Positions 1 through 6,746 of a stretch of DNA of 6,863 bases are shown here, in pieces. A program made the position numbers and the translations under genes. A model generated the notes under the pieces. That model was not told the DNA's origin, did not search any database, and worked only from the letters and a program-made list of their open reading frames with translations. The stretch comes from an uncultured Hungatella sp. (GTDB lineage Bacteria; Bacillota; Clostridia; Lachnospirales; Lachnospiraceae): positions 1 through 6,863 of the forward strand of contig CAUEKH010000132.1 of NCBI GenBank assembly GCA_959018155.1, written 5' to 3'. Position 1 is the first letter of the stretch. Each line of letters starts with the position of its first letter.

Positions 1-89
1 TCCGCGTGGAAATACTTTTTATCCAGCCATTTCTGATAGAGCTTGCCTTCGATTTCCGAAGGGTTGTAGTTCTTTTCCAGTTCTTTCAT
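1..89 (-). CDS. valS: Valyl-tRNA synthetase, N-terminal fragment
   Basis: Class I aminoacyl-tRNA synthetase that charges tRNA-Val with valine in the cytoplasm. Only the first 29 codons lie in the window; the gene continues past the left edge (the family is usually near 880 residues). The visible peptide begins MKELEKNYNPSEIEGKLYQK and continues with WLDKKYFHA. This is the typical ValS N-terminus, where a Y-P-x-x-I-E segment followed by a W-x-x-K/x-F element precedes the Rossmann-fold catalytic core. The catalytic HIGH and KMSKS motifs are outside the window. The ATG is supported by an AAGGAG ribosome binding site at 98-103, eight bases upstream. Identification is strengthened by the T-box leader just upstream, whose specifier codon is valine. 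Other class I synthetases (IleS, LeuS) are less likely because of that codon. Confidence 0.93.
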   Translation of the reverse strand, partial: MKELEKNYNPSEIEGKLYQKWLDKKYFHA

Positions 90-149
90 AATCTTTCTCC
101 TTGTTTCATCATATTTGATTCTATTTACATCAGGTCACCGTCTTCAATC

Positions 150-189
150 AAAAAAGCCCTCTGCACAGTATGAAAACCATGCAAAGGGC
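150..189 (-). terminator. Intrinsic terminator of the T-box leader
   Basis: On the minus strand GCCCUUUGCA (180-189) pairs with UGCAGAGGGC (156-165) through ten base pairs, including one G-U. A run of six T residues follows (150-155). The 5' arm is shared with the antiterminator, so the two structures exclude each other. In the absence of uncharged tRNA-Val this hairpin should stop transcription about 60 bases before the valS start codon. Confidence 0.93.
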
Positions 190-473
190 GAATGAACGCG
201 GTACCACCTTTGTTTCATACGATGAATCCGGTCTGTCCGGTTCAACGTACCTCATTAATAACGGCAAACTGTGCGCAAAGTGTACAGTTTATCATTTTTC
301 GTCCTTAACGGAGACTATGCGGGAATTCCTACTGACGATTGACACGCGTTGAGAATTCCGGCTCAGAAGCTACCTTCCGTTCACACTTCCTTAACCGCCT
401 TTCAGCCGATGGACGATATTCTCTGTCAGGGTTATGGACGTACTCCTCTTCTTCACTGCCTTTTTCTTTATCT
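150..473 (-). promoter_or_regulatory. T-box riboswitch (tRNA-Val sensing) in the valS leader
   Basis: Leader RNA that binds uncharged tRNA-Val and lets transcription proceed into valS when valine charging is low. Read on the minus strand, Stem I carries an AGUA S-turn element on its 5' side. On the 3' side is GAA-G-GUA-G, the same spacing as the well-known GAA-N-codon-purine arrangement. The specifier is therefore GUA (Val), at 371-373. An inverted repeat 322-328/353-359 (GGAATTC/GAATTCC) probably forms Stem II, and 266-272/284-290 (AAACTGT/ACAGTTT) probably forms Stem III. The conserved T-box GGTGGTACCGCG lies at 197-208, and its UGGU bulge would pair with the ACCA end of a tRNA with discriminator A. 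Antiterminator pairing is CAAAGG (207-212) with CCTTTG (182-187), plus GCG (197-199) with CGC (188-190). These bases compete with the terminator. The 5' boundary is inferred from the promoter. Confidence 0.95.
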
Positions 474-479
474 GTTGAT

Positions 480-508
480 ATCATAAAAGGTTTTTTGAGG
501 TTTGTCAA
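480..508 (-). promoter_or_regulatory. SigA-type promoter of the valS leader
   Basis: A perfect -35 box TTGACA (503-508) and a -10 box TATGAT (480-485; five of six consensus bases) are separated by exactly 17 bases. Transcription should start near 473 and run into the T-box leader. The -35 box is only 20 bases past the stop codon of the preceding minus-strand gene, so the promoter fills almost the whole gap between that gene and the leader. Confidence 0.88.
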
Positions 509-528
509 CTGTTAAATTTTGCTCGTCG

Positions 529-1344
529 CTATACCATACTCCGGTATTCACCCTTCCACTTCTGCACCATCTCCCCCGCTCCCGCAAGCCGGCGGATGGG
601 ATCTTTCATGAACAGCTCGTCGAGTTCTGCAATACATTCCGCGTGCTCCGCATCTTTTTCAGCCTGTTCCATGTTCCTGTCGCATTCAGCCTTCACATCC
701 TCAGAAATCAGGCTCTGAATTCTGTCTTTTGCTGCCAGAGCCGGGTTCCATTTCATTAAGTAGCACAGCCGCTTGAGCACCTCGCTGCTCTTTACCAAAT
801 CAAAAGATTTTACATACGCCTGAAACGCCTTATCCGTCATAAAAAGCCTTGCGTAGGAGGCGCCTAAATTGTTATAGATACGGGCCAGGAATTCGTTATC
901 CACGCCTTCCGTCTTAGGCGGCATCTCCAGAATCTTCCCGTATTCCGCCACCGCCTTGCCGTACTGCTTTCTGGAAAATAAGTAGTCCGCCTTCGCCTTG
1001 GCAAATTCTGCGGCAGACATCTTCCGGTAAGCGGCAATCTGCTGGCGGAACCTGCTGATTTCAGCCGGATTGTAATAATCACACTCCTGAAGGATCAGGA
1101 ATAACAGTTCGTCCGGATCCTCCCCGCTCTGCCGCCACTTTTCCAGCTTCATAGCCAGAAATCCCATATCCAGTTCATCCCGCATAAAGTCAAGTAAATG
1201 GTCATCTACAAACCCGTCCAGCACCAGAAGCGGGTTATTGTAAATGACATAGCAAATCTCCTGGGAGGAATAGAGATGAACTCCCAGGCCCTCGAAATAA
1301 TATGGATGTTTCGCCGGCTCCTGCCGGCACAGTATCAGGCTCAT
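529..1344 (-). CDS. TPR-containing protein, third gene of the Hsp70-like/solenoid operon
   Basis: Cytoplasmic protein of 271 residues with no named function that I recognise. Residues 1-60 form a mixed alpha/beta N-terminal part (motifs YYFEGLGVHLYSSQEICYVIY and a following LLVLDGFVDD). Residues 60-110 are helical. Two TPR-like helical hairpins follow at about 113-142 (AKADYLFSRKQYGKAVAEYG) and 153-186 (ARIYNNLGASYARLFMTDKA), with the small/large residue pattern of tetratricopeptides. The C-terminus (about 205-265) is highly charged and probably a long helix or coiled coil. There is no signal peptide or membrane segment. The ATG overlaps the upstream gene's stop as ATGA, with an AAGAGGT ribosome binding site at 1351-1357, so translation is probably coupled. 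The TPRs suggest protein binding, most simply to the co-encoded Hsp70-like or solenoid protein; this is inference from context. Confidence 0.85.
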   Translation of the reverse strand: MSLILCRQEPAKHPYYFEGLGVHLYSSQEICYVIYNNPLLVLDGFVDDHLLDFMRDELDMGFLAMKLEKWRQSGEDPDELLFLILQECDYYNPAEISRFRQQIAAYRKMSAAEFAKAKADYLFSRKQYGKAVAEYGKILEMPPKTEGVDNEFLARIYNNLGASYARLFMTDKAFQAYVKSFDLVKSSEVLKRLCYLMKWNPALAAKDRIQSLISEDVKAECDRNMEQAEKDAEHAECIAELDELFMKDPIRRLAGAGEMVQKWKGEYRSMV

Positions 1345-2564
1345 ATCATAACCTCTTGTCTGACCACAGCGTCCGTGGCCGGGAACAGTTCCCCGAACCC
1401 TCTGTCTTTCAGCACCACTGCCATGGTCTTTTCATCTAAAAATCCCACATTGATTCCAACTCTCGTGGTCCGCTCCGGTCTCTTCGGAAATCCCTCCAGC
1501 GGAATTTTCACCAGCTTCTTCTGCTTCGGATCCATGGGAGTCACGAGAAACTCCACATAATCCTGGCCATCCACAATTAAATCCACGCTGCTTCTCGACT
1601 CATACCAGTTGTCACCGGCCGCCGCCACGATAAGCTGGCTCTCCTTATTCTTGTGGAGTACCTTCATGGACACCGTGGAATGGAGACGCCCCTCGCAGAT
1701 GCAGACAAAGGGATACGACGTCTTTTCATTGAGATAATCCATCCCCTTATACGCGGCGCCCCTGGCAAACAGTTCCTGCTCTACGTACACCTTTCTCCGG
1801 TTGCAGAGCAGCTTCATGAAATCACCGGCCCACTCCTGGCGCTCAAACCCTTTTCCGGTTAAGAAAATGGAGGAGAACAGCTTCTTCTGAAGCAGACGTT
1901 CCGCACAGGAGGAGACAATCTTATCCGCCAGCTTGCCTCCGGAGGCCGAATTTAAGATATCGAGATTAAAACTCTCTTCCAGCGCCTCATCCTCCGCCAC
2001 CACAGTCATCTGCCGCAGCCCGCGCTGAACCTTCAGTTCATGGTAATGAAAGCTGTCCTCCGATAAATCGAAGACGCCCACCTGGTTGTTCCAGACTTCC
2101 TTCTTCTGGCTGAGCACGTAATAGACGAAACTCTCCGTATGGCTGATGATGTGCACCCGCTCCCTCGGAATCTCAAGGTAGTCCGCACAGTACATCAGAG
2201 CGTCCATCAGCTTTACCTCTGTCTTCGACAGCGTAATGACGAGTTCCTTCACCTCGTCACAGAAAAATTCCTCCCTGGGCAGTTCCAGAACCTTTTTCAA
2301 ATATATTTTTAATAAATCTATCCCTTCATAGCGGACACCGCAAAGAGTGGCGGTGCCCTCCTTCATGACCATTTTAAGCAGCTTGTCTACGATGATTCCT
2401 TCCCCAACCAGGGTGGAAGCAAAAGCCTCCTCTCCCACAAACCAGACATCTTCCTCCTTTTTCCGGCAGATGACCGTGGGGATCACCCACGACTTTTCCC
2501 TGTCATGGCAGCATATCCTGGTATACGCATCGCATAAGTCAAGCCCAATTATCAGTCCATCCAT
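1341..2564 (-). CDS. Hsp70/actin-fold protein with degenerate nucleotide site (DUF5716-like)
   Basis: A 407-residue protein that follows the Hsp70 (DnaK) plan in reduced form. IIGLDLCDAYTRI (5-17) matches the phosphate-1 strand-loop (IGIDLGTT in DnaK). VIPT and VGEEA (27-47) match the next DnaK segments. LVITLSKTEVKLMDAL, then a helix and VHIISHTESFVYY (108-148), match the actin-fold core. VGVFDLSEDSF (162-172) sits where DnaK has DLGGGTFD. IFLTGKGF (233-240) and LFARGAAY (265-272) match the adenosine motif and the EAVARGAA helix. Residues 280-407 look like the beta substrate-binding domain, with a LEGFPKRPERTTRVGINVGF segment resembling LxGIPPAPRGxPxIEVTF. The alpha lid is absent and the nucleotide-binding half is short (about 270 versus 380 residues). 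Glycines of both phosphate loops are largely replaced, so ATP hydrolysis is doubtful. From memory it belongs to Pfam DUF5716. ATG at 2564 is chosen over an in-frame TTG at 2570 because only it is properly spaced from the ribosome binding site. Confidence 0.85.
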   Translation of the reverse strand: MDGLIIGLDLCDAYTRICCHDREKSWVIPTVICRKKEEDVWFVGEEAFASTLVGEGIIVDKLLKMVMKEGTATLCGVRYEGIDLLKIYLKKVLELPREEFFCDEVKELVITLSKTEVKLMDALMYCADYLEIPRERVHIISHTESFVYYVLSQKKEVWNNQVGVFDLSEDSFHYHELKVQRGLRQMTVVAEDEALEESFNLDILNSASGGKLADKIVSSCAERLLQKKLFSSIFLTGKGFERQEWAGDFMKLLCNRRKVYVEQELFARGAAYKGMDYLNEKTSYPFVCICEGRLHSTVSMKVLHKNKESQLIVAAAGDNWYESRSSVDLIVDGQDYVEFLVTPMDPKQKKLVKIPLEGFPKRPERTTRVGINVGFLDEKTMAVVLKDRGFGELFPATDAVVRQEVMI

Positions 2565-2570
2565 CGACAA

Positions 2571-2577
2571 TCCCCTT
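2571..2577 (-). promoter_or_regulatory. Ribosome binding site that fixes the Hsp70-like gene start
   Basis: AAGGGGA on the minus strand, with its GGGG at 2572-2575, lies seven bases before the ATG at 2562-2564. An upstream in-frame TTG (2568-2570) would begin one base from this site, which is too close for initiation. The protein should therefore begin MDGLIIGLDL and not two residues earlier. Confidence 0.8.
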
Positions 2578-2624
2578 ATCTAACAATCACGTATTTTCCA
2601 TATTAATCAATTCCCATCTGTTCC

Positions 2625-5600
2625 CTACATCAGGGGGAATAAAAGTTCCGCAGCGGCATTTTTCTTTAAATACTCCTGCATCCTCTTTTTCAGTCCCTCT
2701 TCATCTTTTAAGCTTAAGCAGAGGCCCATCTCGTTTAAGCACGCAAACCGGCTGCTGGAATCCCGGGTCGATGAGGCGGCGTCACAGCTGACGCTCCCCT
2801 CCTTCTTCACGATCCACTCTTCCTTTACCTGTTCGCTGATTTTATATTCCATAATCTCGCCTTCAAAAAGGACCTTCTGTTTCACGAAAATCCCCTGATA
2901 CATGCGATGGATGTCCTCGCTGTGGAATTCCTCCTCATCCGGAAGAATACGCACCTGCAAGTCGATTCTCGCGTTCCTGTCAGTCCGGTACTGGATCATG
3001 GCTTTATCAAGAATATCCTCCGGCATGGGAACAAATCCCGCCAGCTTTTTGTAATACGGGAATATCAGCCCTTCCTCCAGAAGGATCGAGGTAATCGCCG
3101 CACAGAGTTTCTGCTGGTCCTCGTCGAGGGAGGACAGCTCCGAATAGTATTTGCTCAGTGACAGCAGATAAATGGTGGGAACCCGGTCCTTATTCAGAGC
3201 GCTGTTGATGGCGCCCTCCAGCCAGGCAAATACCCTGGAATCCGGCGTCTTATCTTCCATAAAGTATTCCGTACTCTTGATGGTAAAATACGCCTTTACG
3301 ATATTGTCCCCGGTCTTCTTTCTGGCCATATAAAGTTCAAATACCCGGTCTATCTTTTCCGTGCAGCCGGAAAACATCATCTGAGCGGTCAGCCGCTCTT
3401 CTAAATCGTAGGTCTCCACATGCTCGGAAATTCCCTGTAAAAGCACGCGGTACATCTGATCAGACAGTCCGTTAAAATGTTCGCAGAGGTAGTCGAGAAC
3501 CACACTGTCACTCAGTCCCTCCAGAAACACCTGGTACGACAGCTGCAAAAGCAGGGAATCCTGGTCGAACAGATTATTTAAAATCATCTTCGCACACACC
3601 TTTAAAAGCAGTTTTCCGCTAATCCCCTCACAGCCGTATTCCTTAATCATCTCAAAGGCGTCTTCCACGTAATTGCGCTTAATTAACGTCTCACAGATGG
3701 CGAGACGCTCTTTCTTTGTGAGCATCCGCTTGTCGAGACGCGCAAGGTAATCGCCGCCCTCTTCTTCCTCTCCATCCGATGCCTGCGCCTGATAATACTC
3801 AATAATCCGGGACAGCAGCTGGCGCTGGTACAGCGGCTGCAGTCTGCCCTCTTCCATGGCATCTTCCAAAAGCCCGGCTTCCTTCTCATCCTCGATTCCC
3901 CGTCCGATGATCTCCTGACACGCGCTTAAACGAAGCATCGGATGATCCGGATAAAGTTCAAAACAGCGCTCCTCCAAGTCCGGCTTATCCATCACCGCCT
4001 CTTTTTCATAGGGAACGGTGCTGTAACGGTTGCCAAACGCATCCTGAAACAGCAGGATGGTATTTTCAGAAAACAGCGGAACATAGGCCACGCCGTCATC
4101 CAAAAGGTAAACGTCCTCATCGGTCATCTCCTCATAGCGCACCACCACGTACTTCATACCCGGATTCTTACACTCCACACGGAAGGATCGTAAGATAGCC
4201 GGAAGCACCTTCGCCATGGGTAAATCAATGACATCCTTAAATATCATATGTTCATAAATCACGGCCAGCTGGCTGTTAATTCTCGATTCAAACAGCTGCT
4301 CCGTGGCAAATTTTTCAATATCCCGCTCATACGCCTCGTATAAGGGATCGGTCTGTTTTAAATAGACCAGCACATTCTTGTAGAGCACCGCCCTGCTGTG
4401 GCGATCCAGTTCACTGCCGCCGTAGGAAAAATAGAGCAGGACCTCTTTGGGAAGCAGATAGCGGTAATCCTTCGGCAGGGCATAGAGATAGTACTCGTAA
4501 AGCCGTGTCAGGCTGATCCCCGCCTTGATTCCCTTCTCATACCAGGTAAATGCCTCCGCACCCATACATTCTCCGCGAATCAGCATGGAACAGACTGCCT
4601 CAAGGACCTCTTTATCCGGGAAACGGTAATAAAGCCTCACCAGCAAATGGTAGTGAACACGGTTAAAATGCCTGGCTGTCAGCGTCAGAGCCGCCGCCGT
4701 ATGGGCAAGCTTCTGATTTACCAGATCGTTCCTCGCCCCGTAAGAAAGGACAGACAGTTCAAACGGCCCGATCGCCCTCATCAGATCCGGCGCCTCGTTT
4801 AAGATCTGGCAGGCCGCCGTGTAGAGGAACGGGCTCTTCAGCCCCAAATCGAAGTGCCGCTTCATTAAGGAAAGCAGATTGGAAGCGTTATTCCAGATCC
4901 GGCTGTCCATCTTAAGAAGAATCAGGAAAAGATGGTGAAGCGACGGATTCTCCTCTAAATATTTTCGAATCAGGCGGATCAGCGATTCCCTCTGATACTC
5001 GTCCGGCTGGAGTTTCAGCCTCAAATACTGGTAGTAGCAGTACAGTTCCATTTTTTCCTGCCGTTCTGCCAGAATCCTGTCCCTGCACTCGTCGAGGAGA
5101 AGCGCTGCGCCCTCCATGGAACGGCCCGAGGGGGAGGCTTCCGTTCTGATTTCATCTTCCGACATATAAATCTCAGCCCGGAACAGCTTTAATAAGTCGC
5201 TTTCCCCCTTCATTTCCTCAATCTCAGAGAGAGCCTGTAACATCTGGTTATGAAGAAGCGCCGGTTCGTATAAACCGCTCTCCTCCTTAAGCCGCAGGCG
5301 CAGATACCGCTCATACGCCTCCTTGGTAAATGCGTTCTCCGCCGATATTCCTCCGCCTGCATTGACCACAGCCGTAACCGGAATCACGAACTGTTCTTCC
5401 ACGCCGCGCAAAAGAATCCGTCCGTAGTTGCGCCCCTGGTGCATTTTCCCAGGGTGGAGGCGGTAGACGAGCCGGCATTCATCCTCGGCGAAATCCTGCT
5501 CTAAAAGATTGCGCTTCGGCAGTTCAATAAAGCCCGCATCCGCCTGGGCTTCCAGGCTCACGTAGCCCCAGGTGGTCCTGGTAATGGTAATCGTATCTTC

Positions 5601-6227
5601 TATCACCGTCTTCGGCTCATCGAACCGCCGTTCCCCGCAGTCCACGGTAAGCTTCACCGGTTCCTTCACACCCAGACCGGTCAGAAACTCTTCCAGTTCC
5701 TTCTTCCGGTCCGGTCTGCCCTTCAACCCTTCATAGAGCGCCCTGACATGCAAATCCTTCATGAAAGGGGCTTCCGTAAAATCGCGGTACTCAAATAAGC
5801 GAAGTGCTGTCTCACAATCGCACTTCGCCGTCCTGGCAAAATCCTCTGCCGTCTTTAAATCACTTAATGCCTTCCCTGACGTACTCAGTTCTACACGGAA
5901 AGAATAAGGGACTTCCTTCTCGCCACCATTGGTAACCAGATAAAAAGCTCCCTCTATGATATCTCCGTCATCCAGAAAGCTGCTGTTTACTTCATAGACT
6001 ATATGGTTGTAAGTCCCACCAAAAGCCCCGCCAAGCAGTTTCACCCGGAAGTTGGAGGAATATGCAAGTCCTTTTATGTGCAGATTATTTTCACTGGTAA
6101 CGACAAGTTCGCGCCTCGTAGCCCCTCCGGATCTCACCACATCGTTGATCCCATCCGGTGTCACCTTCAGCACCGGGACCAAAGAATCGATGATGCCCTT
6201 CGCCAGCCTGTTGATCCGTTCTCTCAT
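2625..6227 (-). CDS. Giant alpha-solenoid protein with beta-sandwich modules (DUF5717-like)
   Basis: A 1200-residue cytoplasmic protein of unknown function and the first gene of the cluster. After a short helix (MRERINRLAKGIIDSLVPVL), residues 22-115 form a beta domain ending in YLVTNGGEKEVPYSFRVEL. A helical linker (120-190) leads to a second beta domain (190-288) ending in GRNYGRILLRGVEEQFVIPV. Both endings match the last strands of Ig-like domains of the BACON/ASH type. Residues 300-660 are almost wholly helical pairs of solenoid type. A beta-rich insert lies at about 675-745 (KYVVVRYEEMTDEDVYLLDD, AYVPLF, ILLFQDAFGNRYSTV). The solenoid resumes to about 1070. A C-terminal beta segment (1075-1130, DLQVRILPDEEEF and KVLFEGEIMEYKISE) precedes a final helix. 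There is no signal peptide or membrane segment. From memory it corresponds to Pfam DUF5717 plus its N-terminal domain. The ATG has an AGGTGG site at 6232-6237. A 60-base gap without a hairpin separates it from the Hsp70-like gene, so they are probably co-transcribed. Confidence 0.85.
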   Translation of the reverse strand: MRERINRLAKGIIDSLVPVLKVTPDGINDVVRSGGATRRELVVTSENNLHIKGLAYSSNFRVKLLGGAFGGTYNHIVYEVNSSFLDDGDIIEGAFYLVTNGGEKEVPYSFRVELSTSGKALSDLKTAEDFARTAKCDCETALRLFEYRDFTEAPFMKDLHVRALYEGLKGRPDRKKELEEFLTGLGVKEPVKLTVDCGERRFDEPKTVIEDTITITRTTWGYVSLEAQADAGFIELPKRNLLEQDFAEDECRLVYRLHPGKMHQGRNYGRILLRGVEEQFVIPVTAVVNAGGGISAENAFTKEAYERYLRLRLKEESGLYEPALLHNQMLQALSEIEEMKGESDLLKLFRAEIYMSEDEIRTEASPSGRSMEGAALLLDECRDRILAERQEKMELYCYYQYLRLKLQPDEYQRESLIRLIRKYLEENPSLHHLFLILLKMDSRIWNNASNLLSLMKRHFDLGLKSPFLYTAACQILNEAPDLMRAIGPFELSVLSYGARNDLVNQKLAHTAAALTLTARHFNRVHYHLLVRLYYRFPDKEVLEAVCSMLIRGECMGAEAFTWYEKGIKAGISLTRLYEYYLYALPKDYRYLLPKEVLLYFSYGGSELDRHSRAVLYKNVLVYLKQTDPLYEAYERDIEKFATEQLFESRINSQLAVIYEHMIFKDVIDLPMAKVLPAILRSFRVECKNPGMKYVVVRYEEMTDEDVYLLDDGVAYVPLFSENTILLFQDAFGNRYSTVPYEKEAVMDKPDLEERCFELYPDHPMLRLSACQEIIGRGIEDEKEAGLLEDAMEEGRLQPLYQRQLLSRIIEYYQAQASDGEEEEGGDYLARLDKRMLTKKERLAICETLIKRNYVEDAFEMIKEYGCEGISGKLLLKVCAKMILNNLFDQDSLLLQLSYQVFLEGLSDSVVLDYLCEHFNGLSDQMYRVLLQGISEHVETYDLEERLTAQMMFSGCTEKIDRVFELYMARKKTGDNIVKAYFTIKSTEYFMEDKTPDSRVFAWLEGAINSALNKDRVPTIYLLSLSKYYSELSSLDEDQQKLCAAITSILLEEGLIFPYYKKLAGFVPMPEDILDKAMIQYRTDRNARIDLQVRILPDEEEFHSEDIHRMYQGIFVKQKVLFEGEIMEYKISEQVKEEWIVKKEGSVSCDAASSTRDSSSRFACLNEMGLCLSLKDEEGLKKRMQEYLKKNAAAELLFPLM

Positions 6228-6290
6228 AGTACCACCTGTATCTTATGTCTTTCATCTTAGCAATTGTAGGTCTCATTTTAATTACCCTAT

Positions 6291-6299
6291 ATTCTAACA
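6291..6299 (-). promoter_or_regulatory. Possible extended -10 promoter for the three-gene cluster
   Basis: TGTTAGAAT on the minus strand fits an extended -10 element (TGnTATAAT with one mismatch). The hexamer TAGAAT occupies 6291-6296. The region 17 bases upstream holds only a poor -35 match (TTTTAA). A start near 6284 would give a 5' leader of about 57 bases before the solenoid gene. The 113 bases between this gene and the XRE gene show no clear terminator, so readthrough from the XRE gene is also possible. Confidence 0.4.
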
Positions 6300-6340
6300 T
6301 ATTTCTCCCTGATTTAAAACCCTAAAATTAGCCGATTTCC

Positions 6341-6592
6341 TCATTTCGCACCGCCGGCCGCTATTTTGAAAAATTCCGCATAATCAGCCTGAAAAATCTT
6401 CTTCAGAGCTATCAGCTCTCTCACCTTGATGCTGGCAATTCCGCACTCGATTTTTGCATACGTACTTCTCGTGATCTGGCAGCCCTCCAGCTGCAGCCTC
6501 GCCACCACCTCCTCCTGCGTCAGATGAAGATTTTTCCTGAGCCTTCTGACATTCTGACCGATTGAAAGATCCTGCTTTATCTTCTGTTCCAT
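6341..6592 (-). CDS. Small XRE-family helix-turn-helix transcriptional regulator
   Basis: An 83-residue protein that is essentially one Cro/CI-type DNA-binding domain. After a short N-terminal extension, SIGQNVRRLRKNLHL (10-24) forms helix 1 and TQEEVVARLQLEG (25-37) helix 2. ITRSTYAKIECG (40-51) forms the recognition helix with the typical x-Y-x-K-I-E-x-G end. VRELIALKKIFQADYAEFF (57-75) forms the last helices. The loop between helices 2 and 3 is longer than in classical XRE proteins, as in a common Firmicutes subgroup that reads L-x-G-C-x-I-[ST]-R-S-T-Y-A. There is no ligand-binding or protease domain. The ATG is supported by GGGGAG at 6599-6604, six bases upstream. It lies head-to-head with the rightward gene at 6747 and upstream of the solenoid operon, so either could be its target. 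The target cannot be decided from the sequence. Confidence 0.88.
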   Translation of the reverse strand: MEQKIKQDLSIGQNVRRLRKNLHLTQEEVVARLQLEGCQITRSTYAKIECGIASIKVRELIALKKIFQADYAEFFKIAAGGAK

Positions 6593-6671
6593 AATTTGCT
6601 CCCCATAGTGAACATTTTTTATTGATTCTAAACCTTCCGCATCCTATAATTGCTCTATATATGGAGTATTT

Positions 6672-6700
6672 TTCCAGAATTACCATTTTATTCCAATTAC
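6672..6700 (+). repeat. Imperfect direct repeat TTCC(AG)AATTAC, candidate operator
   Basis: TTCCAGAATTAC (6672-6683) and TTCCAATTAC (6691-6700) are two copies of the same element with a two-base difference, with the AATTAC cores 17 bases apart. The second copy lies where the -35 region of the rightward gene's promoter would be, so a regulator bound here could affect that promoter. In AT-rich DNA such a short repeat may arise by chance. Confidence 0.3.
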
Positions 6701-6718
6701 TTATGGGATGCTTGGTTA

Positions 6719-6724
6719 TATAAT
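6719..6724 (+). promoter_or_regulatory. -10 box (TATAAT) of the rightward gene
   Basis: A perfect TATAAT lies 28 bases before the start codon of the rightward gene. The -35 position holds only a weak match (ATTACT at 6696-6701, with a 17-base spacer), which suggests a weak or activator-dependent promoter. Transcription would begin near 6731, giving a very short leader that starts at the ribosome binding site. Confidence 0.5.
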
Positions 6725-6746
6725 TTAAGCAAAGGGGAATTATGAC

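Larger units (their letters stand above)
6593..6746. other. AT-rich divergent intergenic region
   Basis: This 154-base stretch separates the leftward XRE gene from the rightward gene at 6747 and must hold promoters for both. It is much richer in A and T than the flanking genes. For the leftward gene a TAGAAT at 6625-6630 could be a -10 box, but I find no convincing -35 partner. No RNA gene, terminator or long inverted repeat is visible. Confidence 0.6.

Noticed and set aside
170..352. Rightward 60-codon open frame across the valS leader
   Set aside because: It lies fully inside the minus-strand T-box and overlaps its terminator and T-box motif, with no ribosome binding site of its own.
322..359. 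GGAATTC/GAATTCC inverted repeat considered as a separate hairpin or protein-binding site
   Set aside because: Its position between Stem I and the antiterminator fits Stem II of the T-box leader.
486..500. A- and T-runs between the valS promoter boxes considered as a terminator for the upstream operon
   Set aside because: There is no GC-rich stem before the T-run on the minus strand, and the stretch is the 17-base promoter spacer.
4398..4802. Rightward 134-codon open frame inside the solenoid gene, and similar ones at 1198-1560, 3942-4193 and 2907-3161
   Set aside because: They are antisense to well-supported coding sequence and have no recognisable domain.
6228..6237. GGTGGTACT just before the solenoid gene start, resembling the T-box core GGTGGTACC
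   Set aside because: It lacks the CGCG extension, a terminator and a Stem I, and it is directly explained as the ribosome binding site.
6384..6686. Leftward 100-codon open frame overlapping the XRE gene
   Set aside because: It is out of frame with a clear helix-turn-helix protein that has a good ribosome binding site; the peptide is low-complexity and resembles no family.
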